From assembly GCF_947488945.1 (NCBI RefSeq), contig NZ_CANLBS010000018.1, positions 62,001-126,000 on the forward strand: a stretch of DNA of 64,000 nucleotides. Reading direction: 5' to 3'. Both the position numbers and the translations under genes were made by a program. This document shows, in pieces, positions 49,970 through 58,312 of the stretch (position 1 is its first letter; each line of letters opens with the position of its first letter). The stretch comes from an uncultured Streptomyces sp. (GTDB taxonomy: Bacteria; Actinomycetota; Actinomycetes; Streptomycetales; Streptomycetaceae). The notes beneath the pieces are model-generated. The model saw only the letters and a program-made list of their open reading frames with translations. It did no database searches and was not told the DNA's origin.

Positions 49970-50908
49970 ATGAACGGCCGTCTGCTCACCCACCTGCGCC
50001 ACGTCGACCTCGCCGTGCCCGACTACGAGAAGCAGCTCGACTTCTACGCGGGCGTCTGGGGCCTGACCACCGTCACCGAGGACTCCGGGATCTCCTTCCT
50101 GGCCGCCGAGGGCTCCCCGGAGAACTACGTGATCCGGCTGCGCCGCGCGCAGGAGAAGCGCCTGGACCTGGTGTCGTTCGGCGCGGCGAACGCCGCCGAC
50201 GTCGACACCCTCGCCGAGCGGCTGCTCGCCCAGGACGTCCAGCTGGTGTCCCGGCCGGGGCACATCGACACCCCGGGCGGCGGGTACGGCTTCCGCTTCT
50301 TCGACGTCGACGGCCGCACCGTCGAGGTGTCCGCCGACGTCGAGACCCGGCAGCACCGGCGCATCGAGGAGAAGGAGGCCGTCCCGGTCCGCCTCTCCCA
50401 CGTCGTCCTCAACTCGCCGGACCTGAACCGGACGCGGGCCTGGTACGAACGGCACCTGGGCTTCGCCCTGTCCGACACGCTGAGTTCCCCGCACATGGGC
50501 GAGGTCATGCACTTCATGCGGATCTCCAACCAGCACCACTCGATGGCCATCGCGCAGGGTCCGCACACCTCGCTCCACCACGTGTCCTTCGAGATGCGCG
50601 GGCTGGACGAGTACATGCGGGGCTCGGGCCGGGTCATGCGGGCCGGGTTCAAGAAGATCTGGGGGCCCGGCCGGCACATGGCGGGCGACAACACGTTCAC
50701 GTACTTCCTCGACCCGCACGGCAACACCGTCGAGTACACCACCGAGCTGGAGGAGCTCGACGAGGACACCTGGCACCCGCACGTCTACGACTTCTCCAAG
50801 CCCGAGGTCACCGACCAGTGGGGCACCGCCAACGCGATGAACGAGATCGTCGCCAAGGAGTCCTTCAACGACCCCGACCGGGGCGTCTTCGTGGCCCCGC
50901 CGGTCTGA
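49970..50908 (+). CDS. Extradiol dioxygenase-type VOC protein
   Basis: 312 residues with two vicinal-oxygen-chelate modules, as in BphC/catechol 2,3-dioxygenases. The metal triad in the second module is complete: His144 (LSHVVLNSPD), His204 (LHHVSFE) and Glu255 (NTVEYTTELEE). It should open a catechol-type ring next to the hydroxyls using Fe(II) or Mn(II) and O2. A perfect ribosome site, GAAGGAGG, precedes ATG 49970. It is the step that gives the cluster its ring-cleavage character. Confidence 0.9.
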   Translation: MNGRLLTHLRHVDLAVPDYEKQLDFYAGVWGLTTVTEDSGISFLAAEGSPENYVIRLRRAQEKRLDLVSFGAANAADVDTLAERLLAQDVQLVSRPGHIDTPGGGYGFRFFDVDGRTVEVSADVETRQHRRIEEKEAVPVRLSHVVLNSPDLNRTRAWYERHLGFALSDTLSSPHMGEVMHFMRISNQHHSMAIAQGPHTSLHHVSFEMRGLDEYMRGSGRVMRAGFKKIWGPGRHMAGDNTFTYFLDPHGNTVEYTTELEELDEDTWHPHVYDFSKPEVTDQWGTANAMNEIVAKESFNDPDRGVFVAPPV

Positions 50909-50960
50909 CCGCGCACGGCCCGGCCCGGTACGGCGCCGACCTGCCCGGCCGGCCCAGCCC

Positions 50961-50992
50961 GCCGGCTCCGCCCGTTCGCCCCCGGAGCCGGC
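50961..50992 (+). terminator. Hairpin between dioxygenase and second FAH gene
   Basis: Perfect 10-base stem GCCGGCTCCG (50961-50970) with 50983-50992, 12-base loop, in the 172-base gap. It may split the cluster into two transcripts or give partial read-through. Confidence 0.5.
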
Positions 50993-51080
50993 CCCTCGCC
51001 CCGGGGGCGCGGCGCCTCTGTCAACGCCCTGACGCCCGCCGCGCCCCCGGTCCTTCCCGTGAACGGACTTACGGAGCCCC

Positions 51081-52052
51081 ATGCGTTTCGCCCGCTACGC
51101 CCACCTCGACGACCCGGACCGCACCGCCGTCGTCCAGGACGACGGCACCCTGCACCCGCTGCCGGACGGCACCCCGCTGCTCGCCCTGATCGAGACCGGC
51201 GGCCTGCCCGGCCTGCTCGCCGCCGGGACCGCCGCGCTCGCCGCACCCCCCGGACCGCACGTCTCCGAGGTGCGCCTGCTGCCGCCCGTGCAGCCGCCGA
51301 CCGTCCGTGACTTCGTCACGTTCGAGGAGCACATGAGCGGGATGCGCCGCTCCATGGAGGGCAGCACCGAGATCCCCGCCCAGTGGTACGCGGCGCCCAC
51401 CTTCTACTTCACCAACCCGTACGCCGTGATCGGCGCGCACGACGACGTTCCGGTCCCGCCCGGCTGCCACGTGCTGGACTTCGAACTGGAGGTCGCCGCG
51501 GTGATCGGCCGGGAGGGCCGCGACCTCACGCCCGAGCAGGCCCGCGACCACATCGTCGGGTACACGGTCTTCAACGACTGGTCGGCGCGCGACCTCCAGG
51601 GCGCCGAGATGCAGGTGGGCCTCGGCCCGGCCAAGGGCAAGGACACCGCGACGACGCTCGGCCCCTACCTGGTCACCGCCGACGAACTGGAGCCCCACCG
51701 CGACGCGGACGGCTTCCTGCGGCTGTCGATGCGCGCCGAGATCAACGGCGAGGTGGTCGGCGAGGACCTGCTGTCCCACATGAGCTGGACGTTCGAGGAG
51801 ATGACCGCCTACGCCTCGCGCGGCACCCTGGTGCGGCCCGGCGACGTGCTGGGCTCCGGGACCTGCGGCAACGGCGGCTGCCTGGGCGAGCTCTGGGGCG
51901 TACGCGGCGAGCGCACACCGCCCCCGCTGGTGCCGGGCGACACGGTCACGCTCACCGTCGAGGGCCTCGGCAGCGTCTCCAACACGGTGGTGGCGGGGGC
52001 CGCCCCGGTGGAACTGCCGGCGGCCCGCAGGCGCATGCCGGTGCGCCCGTGA
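51081..52052 (+). CDS. Fumarylacetoacetate hydrolase-family protein (second copy)
   Basis: 323 residues, closer to classical FAA/FAHD2-type hydrolases than the first copy: 'LPPVQPPTVRDFVTFEEH', 'LDFELEVAAVIGREGRDL' (E-x-E), 'GYTVFNDWSARDLQGAEMQ' and 'GKDTATTLGPYLVT'. Expected to cleave a C-C bond in an acylpyruvate-type product, giving pyruvate or a similar acid. ATG 51081 has GGAG upstream. It overlaps the SDR gene by four bases (GTGA). Confidence 0.9.
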   Translation: MRFARYAHLDDPDRTAVVQDDGTLHPLPDGTPLLALIETGGLPGLLAAGTAALAAPPGPHVSEVRLLPPVQPPTVRDFVTFEEHMSGMRRSMEGSTEIPAQWYAAPTFYFTNPYAVIGAHDDVPVPPGCHVLDFELEVAAVIGREGRDLTPEQARDHIVGYTVFNDWSARDLQGAEMQVGLGPAKGKDTATTLGPYLVTADELEPHRDADGFLRLSMRAEINGEVVGEDLLSHMSWTFEEMTAYASRGTLVRPGDVLGSGTCGNGGCLGELWGVRGERTPPPLVPGDTVTLTVEGLGSVSNTVVAGAAPVELPAARRRMPVRP

Positions 52053-52786
52053 GCACCGGCGAACTGGCGGGCCGGGTGGTGGTGGTCACCGGCGCCGCCC
52101 GGGGCCAGGGCGCGGCCGAGGCGGCGGCGCTGGCGGCGGCCGGGGCGACGGTGGTCGCCACCGACGTCGTGGCGGCGCCGGGATGCCGGCGGCTCGACGT
52201 CACCAGCGCCGCGGGCTGGGCCGCCCTCGCCGAGGAACTGCGCGCGGAGCACGGCCGGGTGCACGGGCTGGTCAACAACGCGGGCGTCACCTGGCGGGCC
52301 CGGCTCGACGAGGTCACGGCCGAGGACTTCTCCCGTGTCCACGCGGTCAACGTGACCGGCCCGCTGCTGGCGATCCAGCACCTGGCACCGCTGATGGAGG
52401 CGGGCGCCTCGATCGTCAACGTCGGCTCCTCGGCAGCGCTGACCGGGCACTACCCGGTCGCGTACACCAGCAGCAAGTGGGCGCTGCGCGGTCTGTCGAA
52501 GACCGCGTGCATGGAGCTCGGCCCGCGCGGCATCCGCGTCAACACCATCCACCCCGGCTTCATCGAGACGGAGATGACGGCCTCGGCGGCCCCCGCGTTC
52601 CGCGCGTCGAACCTCCGCGAGACGCCACTGGGCCGCACCGGGACCGTGGACGAGATCACCCCCCTCGTCGCCTTCCTCCTCTCCGACCGGGCCTCCTTCA
52701 TCACCGGGGCGGAGATCCCGGTCGACGGCGGCTACACCGCGCACGGGGGCGCCAAATCCATCTCCGACGCACTGCGCGCGCACTGA
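52049..52786 (+). CDS. Short-chain dehydrogenase/reductase
   Basis: 245 residues, classical SDR: 'VVTGAARGQGAAEAAALAAAG' cofactor loop (TGxxxGxG), 'LVNNAGV', catalytic Ser in 'VNVGSSAAL' and 'YTSSK' (Tyr-x3-Lys), and 'PVDGGYTA' at the end. The Asp after the second strand ('VVATDVV') favours NAD(H). It likely oxidises or reduces a hydroxy/keto intermediate of the pathway. GTG 52049 overlaps the previous stop. Confidence 0.92.
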   Translation: MSTGELAGRVVVVTGAARGQGAAEAAALAAAGATVVATDVVAAPGCRRLDVTSAAGWAALAEELRAEHGRVHGLVNNAGVTWRARLDEVTAEDFSRVHAVNVTGPLLAIQHLAPLMEAGASIVNVGSSAALTGHYPVAYTSSKWALRGLSKTACMELGPRGIRVNTIHPGFIETEMTASAAPAFRASNLRETPLGRTGTVDEITPLVAFLLSDRASFITGAEIPVDGGYTAHGGAKSISDALRAH

Positions 52787-52799
52787 AAGGCGAACCTGC

Positions 52800-53570
52800 A
52801 TGGACACCATGGGCATGGACAAGGTCTGCGCGAGCGCCGACCTCGCGGTGGCCGACATCCCGGACGGCGCCTCGCTCGCCGTCGGCGGTTTCGGCCTCAG
52901 CGGCATCCCCGACACCCTCGTCCGCGCGCTGCACGCCCGCGGCACCGGCGGTCTGCGGGTCGTCTCCAACAACTGCGGCACCGACGGCCACGGCCTCGGT
53001 GTGCTGCTGGCCGCCGGCCGGATCGCGCGGGTCACCGGTTCGTACGTCGGGGAGAACAAGGAGTTCGCCCGGCAGTACCTCTCCGGCGAACTGGAGGTCG
53101 AACTCGTGCCGCAGGGCACCCTCGCCGAGCGGCTGCGGGCCGGCGGCTGCGGCATCCCCGCCTTCTACACCCCGGCCGGTGTCGGCACCCAGGTCGCCGA
53201 CGGCGGACTGCCGCTGCGGTACGCCCCCGACGGCACGGTGGCGGTGGCCTCGCCGCCGAAGGAGAGCCGGGAGTTCGGCGGCCGGACCCACGTGCTGGAG
53301 CACGGCATCACCACCGACTACGCGCTGGTGCGCGCCTGGCGCGGCGACCGGCACGGCAACCTCGTCTTCCGGAAGTCCGCCGCCAACTTCAACCCGCTGG
53401 CGGCGATGGCGGGCCGGATCACCGTCGCCGAGGTCGAGGAACTGGTGGAACCGGGCGACCTGGCGCCCGACGCGGTGCACCTGCCGGGCGTCTTCGTCCA
53501 GCGGGTGGTCGCCCTCACACCCGCGCAGGCGGCCGACAAGCAGATCGAGAAGAGGACGGTGCGCGCATGA
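52800..53570 (+). CDS. 3-oxoacid CoA-transferase subunit A
   Basis: 256 residues. Family I CoA-transferase alpha subunit: 'SLAVGGFGLSGIPDTLVRAL', 'VVSNNCGTDGHGLGVLL', 'GSYVGENKEFARQYLSGELEVELVPQGTLAERLRAGG'-type core (positions about 75-115) and 'DYALVRAWRGDRHGNL'. It resembles ScoA/PcaI proteins that move CoA from succinyl-CoA to a 3-oxoacid. ATG 52800 follows GAAAGG. The stop overlaps the subunit B ATG by four bases. Confidence 0.92.
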   Translation: MDTMGMDKVCASADLAVADIPDGASLAVGGFGLSGIPDTLVRALHARGTGGLRVVSNNCGTDGHGLGVLLAAGRIARVTGSYVGENKEFARQYLSGELEVELVPQGTLAERLRAGGCGIPAFYTPAGVGTQVADGGLPLRYAPDGTVAVASPPKESREFGGRTHVLEHGITTDYALVRAWRGDRHGNLVFRKSAANFNPLAAMAGRITVAEVEELVEPGDLAPDAVHLPGVFVQRVVALTPAQAADKQIEKRTVRA

Positions 53571-54214
53571 GCTGGACCCGCGAGCAGATGGCGGCCCGCG
53601 CCGCCCGGGAGCTGACCGACGGCTCCTACGTCAACCTGGGCATCGGGCTGCCCACCCTGATCCCCTCGCACCTGCCGCCCGGGGTGCACGTCGTGCTCCA
53701 GTCGGAGAACGGCATCCTCGGCACCGGCCCGTACCCGACGGAGGATCAGGTCGACCCCGATCTGATCAACGCCGGCAAGGAGACGGTGACAGTGCTGCCG
53801 GGCGCCTCGTTCTTCGACTCCGCACTGTCCTTCGGCATGATCCGCGGCGGCCACATCGACACCGCGGTCCTCGGCGCGATGCAGGTCTCCGCGCGCGGCG
53901 ACCTCGCCAACTGGATGATTCCGGGAGCGATGGTCAAGGGGATGGGCGGGGCGATGGACCTGGTGCACGGGGCGCGCCGCGTCATCGTGCTGACGGACCA
54001 CACGGCGAAGGACGGCTCCCCGAAGATCGTGGAGCGCTGCACCCTGCCGCTCACCGGTGAGCGCTGCGTGCAGCGGATCATCACCGACCTGGCGGTGCTG
54101 GACGTCACCCCGGACGGCCTCGTACTGACCGAGACCGCGCCGGGGGTGACGCCCGAGGAGGTCGAACGGCGCACGGGCGCGCCCCTGTCGCGGGCCGCGG
54201 GGGTACGCCGCTGA
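53567..54214 (+). CDS. 3-oxoacid CoA-transferase subunit B
   Basis: 215 residues. Beta subunit with the catalytic Glu47 in 'SENGILGTGP', preceded by 'YVNLGIGLPTLIP'. With subunit A it would activate the acid left after ring cleavage (3-oxoadipate- or acetoacetate-like) to its CoA ester. No thiolase gene follows, so the final split must use an enzyme encoded elsewhere. Last gene of the cluster, ended by a strong hairpin. Confidence 0.93.
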   Translation: MSWTREQMAARAARELTDGSYVNLGIGLPTLIPSHLPPGVHVVLQSENGILGTGPYPTEDQVDPDLINAGKETVTVLPGASFFDSALSFGMIRGGHIDTAVLGAMQVSARGDLANWMIPGAMVKGMGGAMDLVHGARRVIVLTDHTAKDGSPKIVERCTLPLTGERCVQRIITDLAVLDVTPDGLVLTETAPGVTPEEVERRTGAPLSRAAGVRR

Positions 54215-54223
54215 CGGCGCGTC

Positions 54224-54253
54224 CGGCGGGGGCCGGGTGACCGGCCCCCGCCG
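54224..54253. terminator. Bidirectional hairpin terminator after the aromatic cluster
   Basis: Perfect 13-base stem (54224-54236 with 54241-54253) and a 4-base GTGA loop, between the convergent CoA-transferase and LysE genes. Confidence 0.8.
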
Positions 54254-54262
54254 TGCCCGTCC

Positions 54263-54904
54263 TCAGGCGAGCGACAGCTTGGCGGCGAAGCCGAGGAACA
54301 GCACCCCGGCGGCCGAGGTCGCCCAGGCGGACAGCCGGCGGCGGCGCCGGAAGGCGGCGGCCAGCCGGGTGCCGCCGAAGATCAGCGCGCTCAGGTAGAG
54401 GACGCTGGCGATCTGCGCGAACGCCCCGAGGACCACGAAGGACAGGGCGCGGTGGGCGTAACCGGGGTCCACGAACTGCACGAAGAAGGCTATGAAGAAG
54501 AGGATCGCCTTGGGGTTGAGCAGACTCACCACCAGGGCCCGCCGGAACGGCCGTTCGTCGGCGGCGACGCTCTCCTCCAGCGTCTCCACCGGGGTGTGGC
54601 GGGCCTTCCACATGGTCCGGGCGCTGCGCAGCATGCCGAGCGCCAGCCAGGTCAGATAGCCCGCGCCGGCGAACTTCACGATGCCGAAGAGCAGCGCGTT
54701 GCCCTGGAGCAGCGAGGCGACACCGGCCGCGGACAGCGTCATCAGGACGGTGTCCCCGCACCAGACGCCCGCGGCCGCGGTGTAGCCGGGGCGCACCCCG
54801 CGCCGGGCCGCGACGGAGAGCACGTAGAGGGAGTTGGGGCCGGGCAGCAGCACGATGACGATCAGGCCCGCGAGGTAGGTGGGGAGGTCGATGACGCCGA
54901 ACAT
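54263..54904 (-). CDS. LysE-family amino-acid exporter (LeuE/RhtB-like)
   Basis: 213 residues with six helices. 'IVLLPGPNSLYVLSVAARRGVRPGYTAAAGVWCGD' shows the LysE/RhtB signature (PGPNxxxxxxxxxxxGxxxGxxxxxG), and 'SLLNPKAILFFIAFFVQFV' is the second conserved block. Likely exports leucine, homoserine or similar. ATG 54904 begins 'MFGVIDL', the usual family start. It may share regulation with the XRE-cupin gene upstream on the same strand (121-base gap). Confidence 0.92.
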   Translation of the reverse strand: MFGVIDLPTYLAGLIVIVLLPGPNSLYVLSVAARRGVRPGYTAAAGVWCGDTVLMTLSAAGVASLLQGNALLFGIVKFAGAGYLTWLALGMLRSARTMWKARHTPVETLEESVAADERPFRRALVVSLLNPKAILFFIAFFVQFVDPGYAHRALSFVVLGAFAQIASVLYLSALIFGGTRLAAAFRRRRRLSAWATSAAGVLFLGFAAKLSLA

Positions 54905-55025
54905 GGGGTGAGTGTCGCACGCCGCCCCGCCCGCCCCACCAGGGGTTTCAGTCTCCGGAACGCGCCCGCGCAAAACTGTCCGCGCACGGCGGCCCGGGGC
55001 GGGTTCGCGGGCCGGTGGCAGGGGA

Positions 55026-55604
55026 CTACTCCAGGGACGTGAGGTGCATGCGCCGGCCGTCCTGGTCGAAGATGCCGAGGATCTCCGCGGGGCCGCCGAG
55101 CGCGCCGAACTCGTGCGGGACCATCGTGGAGAACTCCGCCGCCTGCCCCACCTCGACCGTGATCCTGCGTTCCCCGAGCAGCAGGACGACCGTCCCCGAC
55201 AGCACGGTGAACCAGTCCCGGCCGGGGTGCACCTTGAGGTCCGCCCGGCCGGGGGCGGGCGCGGGCTTGGTGATGTGCATCTTCGCCACCTTGGTCCCCG
55301 GCGCTCCCGCGCCGCGGCTGAGCACCCAGGTGGTGATGCCGCGCTCCTCGTGGTGCTCGGGTCTGATCACCACGTCCTCGTCCCCGGCCGGCTCCACGAG
55401 CTGGTCGATCGTGGTGTCCAGGGCCCGCGCGATCGAGCTGAGCTGGTCGAGGCTGATCCGCCGGTGGCCGGTCTCGATCCGGCTGAGCGTCGACGGACTG
55501 AGGTAGCAGCGTGCCGCCAGTTCGTCCAGCGAGCGGCCCTGGGCCAGCCGCAGGCCCCGGATGCGGGTGCGGACCAGGGCGTCCAGTTCTCCGTCTTGCG
55601 TCAT
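55026..55604 (-). CDS. XRE-family regulator with cupin sensor domain
   Basis: 192 residues. N-terminal helix-turn-helix 'IRGLRLAQGRSLDELAARCYLSPSTLSRIETGHRRIS' (residues about 15-51), C-terminal cupin ('HPGRDWFTVLSGTVVLLLGERRITVEVGQAAEF', 'VPHEFGALGG'). Such proteins sense a small molecule or metal in the cupin. ATG 55604 lies inside a perfect inverted repeat (55602-55619), so it probably represses itself. The methyltransferase gene starts 48 bases away in the other direction and is a likely co-target. Confidence 0.92.
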   Translation of the reverse strand: MTQDGELDALVRTRIRGLRLAQGRSLDELAARCYLSPSTLSRIETGHRRISLDQLSSIARALDTTIDQLVEPAGDEDVVIRPEHHEERGITTWVLSRGAGAPGTKVAKMHITKPAPAPGRADLKVHPGRDWFTVLSGTVVLLLGERRITVEVGQAAEFSTMVPHEFGALGGPAEILGIFDQDGRRMHLTSLE

Positions 55605-55619
55605 ACGCAAGAGCGTATG
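55602..55619. promoter_or_regulatory. Perfect inverted repeat over the XRE-cupin start codon
   Basis: CATACGC-AAGA-GCGTATG, 7-base arms, 4-base spacer. The left arm contains the start codon on the minus strand, and the right arm lies about 34 bases before the methyltransferase ATG. Strong candidate operator for the XRE protein. With no room for a ribosome site, the XRE message may be leaderless. Confidence 0.65.
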
Positions 55620-55652
55620 CCATGGAGGCAAACCCGCCGTACGCTCGGAGCC

Positions 55653-56588
55653 ATGGACACCCCGCACCCGCAGCACGACCCGCAGCCGCCCGCCCACGAC
55701 CACGGCGACCGCCCCGGACACGACCACGACCATCAGCACGACCACGGCCACGACCACGACGCCGACGGGGACTTCGGCACGCTGGCCGAGATGCTCGACC
55801 TCGACGCGGAGGTCCTGCACGCGCACCTCGCCGAGGTCGTCGCCTCGGTGCGCGCGCTGGCCGACGGGGCGGCCGTCGGCCGCGTCCTGGACCTCGGCGC
55901 CGGCACGGGCACCGGAACCCTCGCACTGGCGCGGGCGTTCGAGCAGGCCGAGATCGTCGCCGTGGACCGGTCGCCGGAGATGCTGGCCCGTCTCGACGAG
56001 AAGGCCGCCCGGCTCGGGTTCGCCGACCGCGTCAGCACCGTCGCGGCCGACCTGGACACCGGATGGCCGCCCGTCGGCACCTTCGACCTGGTCTGGGCCT
56101 CGGCCTCTCTGCACCACATGGCGGACCCGGCCAGGACGCTCAAGGAGATCCTGGCGGCGCTGCGCCCCGGCGGGCTGCTGGCCGTGGTCGAGCTGGACGG
56201 CCTGCCGCGCTTCCTCCCCGACGACCTCGGAATCGGCCGCCCCGGCCTCGAAGCGCGCGTCCACACGATGCTGTCCGCGCGGCACGCCACCGACGTGCCG
56301 CACCTCGGGGCGGCCTGGGGCGGGCCGCTCGCCGCGGCGGGCTTCACCGTGGAGTCCGAGCGGACGTACGCGATCGAGTTGCGCGGCCCGGATCTCCACG
56401 AGGCGACCGGCCGCTACGCGCGGGCGACCCTGCGCCGCGTCCGGGACCACCTCGGCGACCGGCTGGAGGCGGACGACCTGGCCACGCTCGACACGCTGCT
56501 CGACGGCGCAGGACCGGAGAGCCTGCTGCGCCGCGACGACCTGACGGTCCGCGCGACCCGCGAGGTCTGGACGGCCCGCCGGCCCTGA
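55653..56588 (+). CDS. SAM-dependent methyltransferase with His-rich N-terminus
   Basis: 311 residues. Residues 5-36 are a His/Asp stretch ('HDHDHQHDHGHDHD') that could bind Ni, Co or Zn. From residue 75 comes a class I methyltransferase: 'VGRVLDLGAGTGTGTLALA' (motif I), 'IVAVDRSPEMLARLD' (motif II), 'FDLVWASASLHHMADPARTLKEILAALRPGG' (motifs post I to III). Substrate unknown; UbiE/COQ5-like. GGAG precedes ATG 55653. Divergent from the XRE-cupin gene with a shared operator-like palindrome. Confidence 0.9.
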   Translation: MDTPHPQHDPQPPAHDHGDRPGHDHDHQHDHGHDHDADGDFGTLAEMLDLDAEVLHAHLAEVVASVRALADGAAVGRVLDLGAGTGTGTLALARAFEQAEIVAVDRSPEMLARLDEKAARLGFADRVSTVAADLDTGWPPVGTFDLVWASASLHHMADPARTLKEILAALRPGGLLAVVELDGLPRFLPDDLGIGRPGLEARVHTMLSARHATDVPHLGAAWGGPLAAAGFTVESERTYAIELRGPDLHEATGRYARATLRRVRDHLGDRLEADDLATLDTLLDGAGPESLLRRDDLTVRATREVWTARRP

Positions 56589-56618
56589 TCCCCCGCCCGG
56601 CGGCCCGACCCCGCGATC

Positions 56619-56654
56619 GGCCCGGCCCCGTTCCGTGAGCGCCGGAGCCGGGCC
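56619..56654 (+). terminator. Possible hairpin terminator
   Basis: GGCCCGGC (56619-56626) pairs with 56647-56654; loop of 20 bases. Lies 30 bases after the methyltransferase stop. Confidence 0.4.
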
Positions 56655-56788
56655 AGGGTGGCGGCCCGCCTCGCCGGGCGCCCGCCACGAGGCCGGTCCG
56701 TGCCTCGTACAAGCTGTACGTCTTCCCCCGGCGCGGAGCGGACAGTGCGCCCCTGGGCCGCGGTCACCGGACCGCCGACACTACGGGC

Positions 56789-58216
56789 ATGACGACCCTC
56801 ACCGCCGATTCCGCCGGCACACCCGAACCCGCGTACGGGGACCGAGTCATCGCCGTCGAGACGGCCGGTGCCGACCCCATTCCGGCCGCCGAACGGCACG
56901 GCAGGGCCCGGGGCCTGCTGTGGACGTGGGCCTCCCCGAACATCGAGTTCGCCACCGTGTACATCGGGGTGATCTCGGTCCTCTTCTTCGGGCTGAACTT
57001 CTGGCAGGCGGCAGCGGCCCTGCTGCTCGGCACCGCCTTCGGCGCGGTCTCGCACGGCATCCTCAGCGTGGACGGACCGCGGTTCGGCGTCCCGCAGATG
57101 GTGGTGGGACGCCGGGCGTTCGGCCACCGGGGCAACGCCCTGCCCTCGGCGATGACGGCGCTCATCACCGGCGTCGGCTGGTTCGCGGTGAACAGCGTCA
57201 GCGCCGCGTTCGCCCTCAACACCCTCACCGGCCTGCGCCCGCTGCCGTCGCTGCTGCTGGTGGTGGCCTGCGAGATCCTGGTGGGCTTCATCGGCCACAA
57301 CTTCGTGCACGCCTTCGAGCGTTACGCCCTTCCCGTGCTGGCCGTGGTCTTCCTGCTCGCCGGGGTCTGGACGTTCCGCGAGGCCGACCTCGGCGCCCCG
57401 TCCACGGGCGGCGGCATCGGCGGCTTCCTGCTGGCGTTCAGCGCCGCCTGGGGTTACGCGGCCGGCTGGAACCCGAACGCGGCGGACTACTCCCGCTATC
57501 TGCCGGCCGCCACCCCCCGCTGGAAGACGGCGCTCTACCCGGCGCTCGGCCTGTTCCTGTCGGTCTCGGTGGTCGCCCTCATCGGCGCAGCCTCGGCCAC
57601 CATCGCCACCGACGGCGCCGGCACCCCGACCGCCGCCTTCACCGGACATCTGCCGGGCTGGCTGGGCGACCTGGTCCTGATCGCCGTCATCCTGGGCGCC
57701 GTCTCGGCCAACGCGATCAACATCTACTCGTCGTCGATGTCCGTCACCTCGCTCGGCCTGAAACTCCCCCGGTGGCTGAACCGGGCCACGCTGGTCGTCG
57801 TCACCGGCGTGGCGGGCACCCTCGCCGCCTGGGCCTCGCTCTCCGACGCGGGCGCCGCGTACGAGGCGTTCCTGCTGGTCATCGCGTACTGGGTGGCGCC
57901 CTGGCTCGGCGTGATGATGGCCGAACGGTGGCTCGCCCGCAAGCTCCCCGACGCCCGGGTCTTCCGCTCCCTCACCGACGCCTCGGACCCCCAGACCGAC
58001 GACTGGAAGGGCCTCGTCGCCCTGCTGGCCGGGTTCGCGGTCTCCGTCCTCCTCTTCTCCAACCAGGAGAAGTTCGTCGGCTGGGCGGCCGGGCACTGGC
58101 CCTCCCTCGGCGACGTCACCTGCGTGGTCGGCTTCCTCCTGAGCGCCGCCGTGCACCTGACCCTGCGTCGCGGGTCGGCGGCGTCCCCGGGGCGGGGGCC
58201 GACGTCGGGCTGGTGA
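56789..58216 (+). CDS. NCS1-family cytosine/purine permease (CodB-like)
   Basis: 475 residues with twelve helices. NCS1 features: 'WASPNIEFATVYIGVISVLFFGLNFWQA', 'GVPQMVVGRRAFGHRGNALPS' and 'AGWNPNAADYSRYLP', the last typical of cytosine/purine transporters. Substrate is probably a nucleobase, hydantoin or related compound. A cytosine-deaminase-like gene and a PucR regulator lie 4-6 kb further on, which would fit nucleobase salvage (inference). ATG 56789 lacks a strong ribosome site. Confidence 0.9.
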   Translation: MTTLTADSAGTPEPAYGDRVIAVETAGADPIPAAERHGRARGLLWTWASPNIEFATVYIGVISVLFFGLNFWQAAAALLLGTAFGAVSHGILSVDGPRFGVPQMVVGRRAFGHRGNALPSAMTALITGVGWFAVNSVSAAFALNTLTGLRPLPSLLLVVACEILVGFIGHNFVHAFERYALPVLAVVFLLAGVWTFREADLGAPSTGGGIGGFLLAFSAAWGYAAGWNPNAADYSRYLPAATPRWKTALYPALGLFLSVSVVALIGAASATIATDGAGTPTAAFTGHLPGWLGDLVLIAVILGAVSANAINIYSSSMSVTSLGLKLPRWLNRATLVVVTGVAGTLAAWASLSDAGAAYEAFLLVIAYWVAPWLGVMMAERWLARKLPDARVFRSLTDASDPQTDDWKGLVALLAGFAVSVLLFSNQEKFVGWAAGHWPSLGDVTCVVGFLLSAAVHLTLRRGSAASPGRGPTSGW

Positions 58217-58234
58217 CCTTCGCGCATGGCGATG

Positions 58235-58276
58235 CCGCTGTCCTCCGCCGGCTCGCGGGCCGGCGGAGGACAGCGG
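58235..58276. terminator. 18-base perfect hairpin, bidirectional terminator
   Basis: Arms 58235-58252 and 58259-58276 are fully complementary, 6-base loop, between the convergent permease and YVTN genes. Confidence 0.88.
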
Positions 58277-58312
58277 GCGGTGGGGTGGGGCGGGTTCAGC
58301 GTCCGGCCGGTG

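Noticed and set aside
45671..54214. Antibiotic biosynthetic gene cluster
   Set aside because: No PKS, NRPS, terpene or RiPP core enzyme; the content is hydrolases, oxygenases and CoA-transferase, i.e. catabolic.
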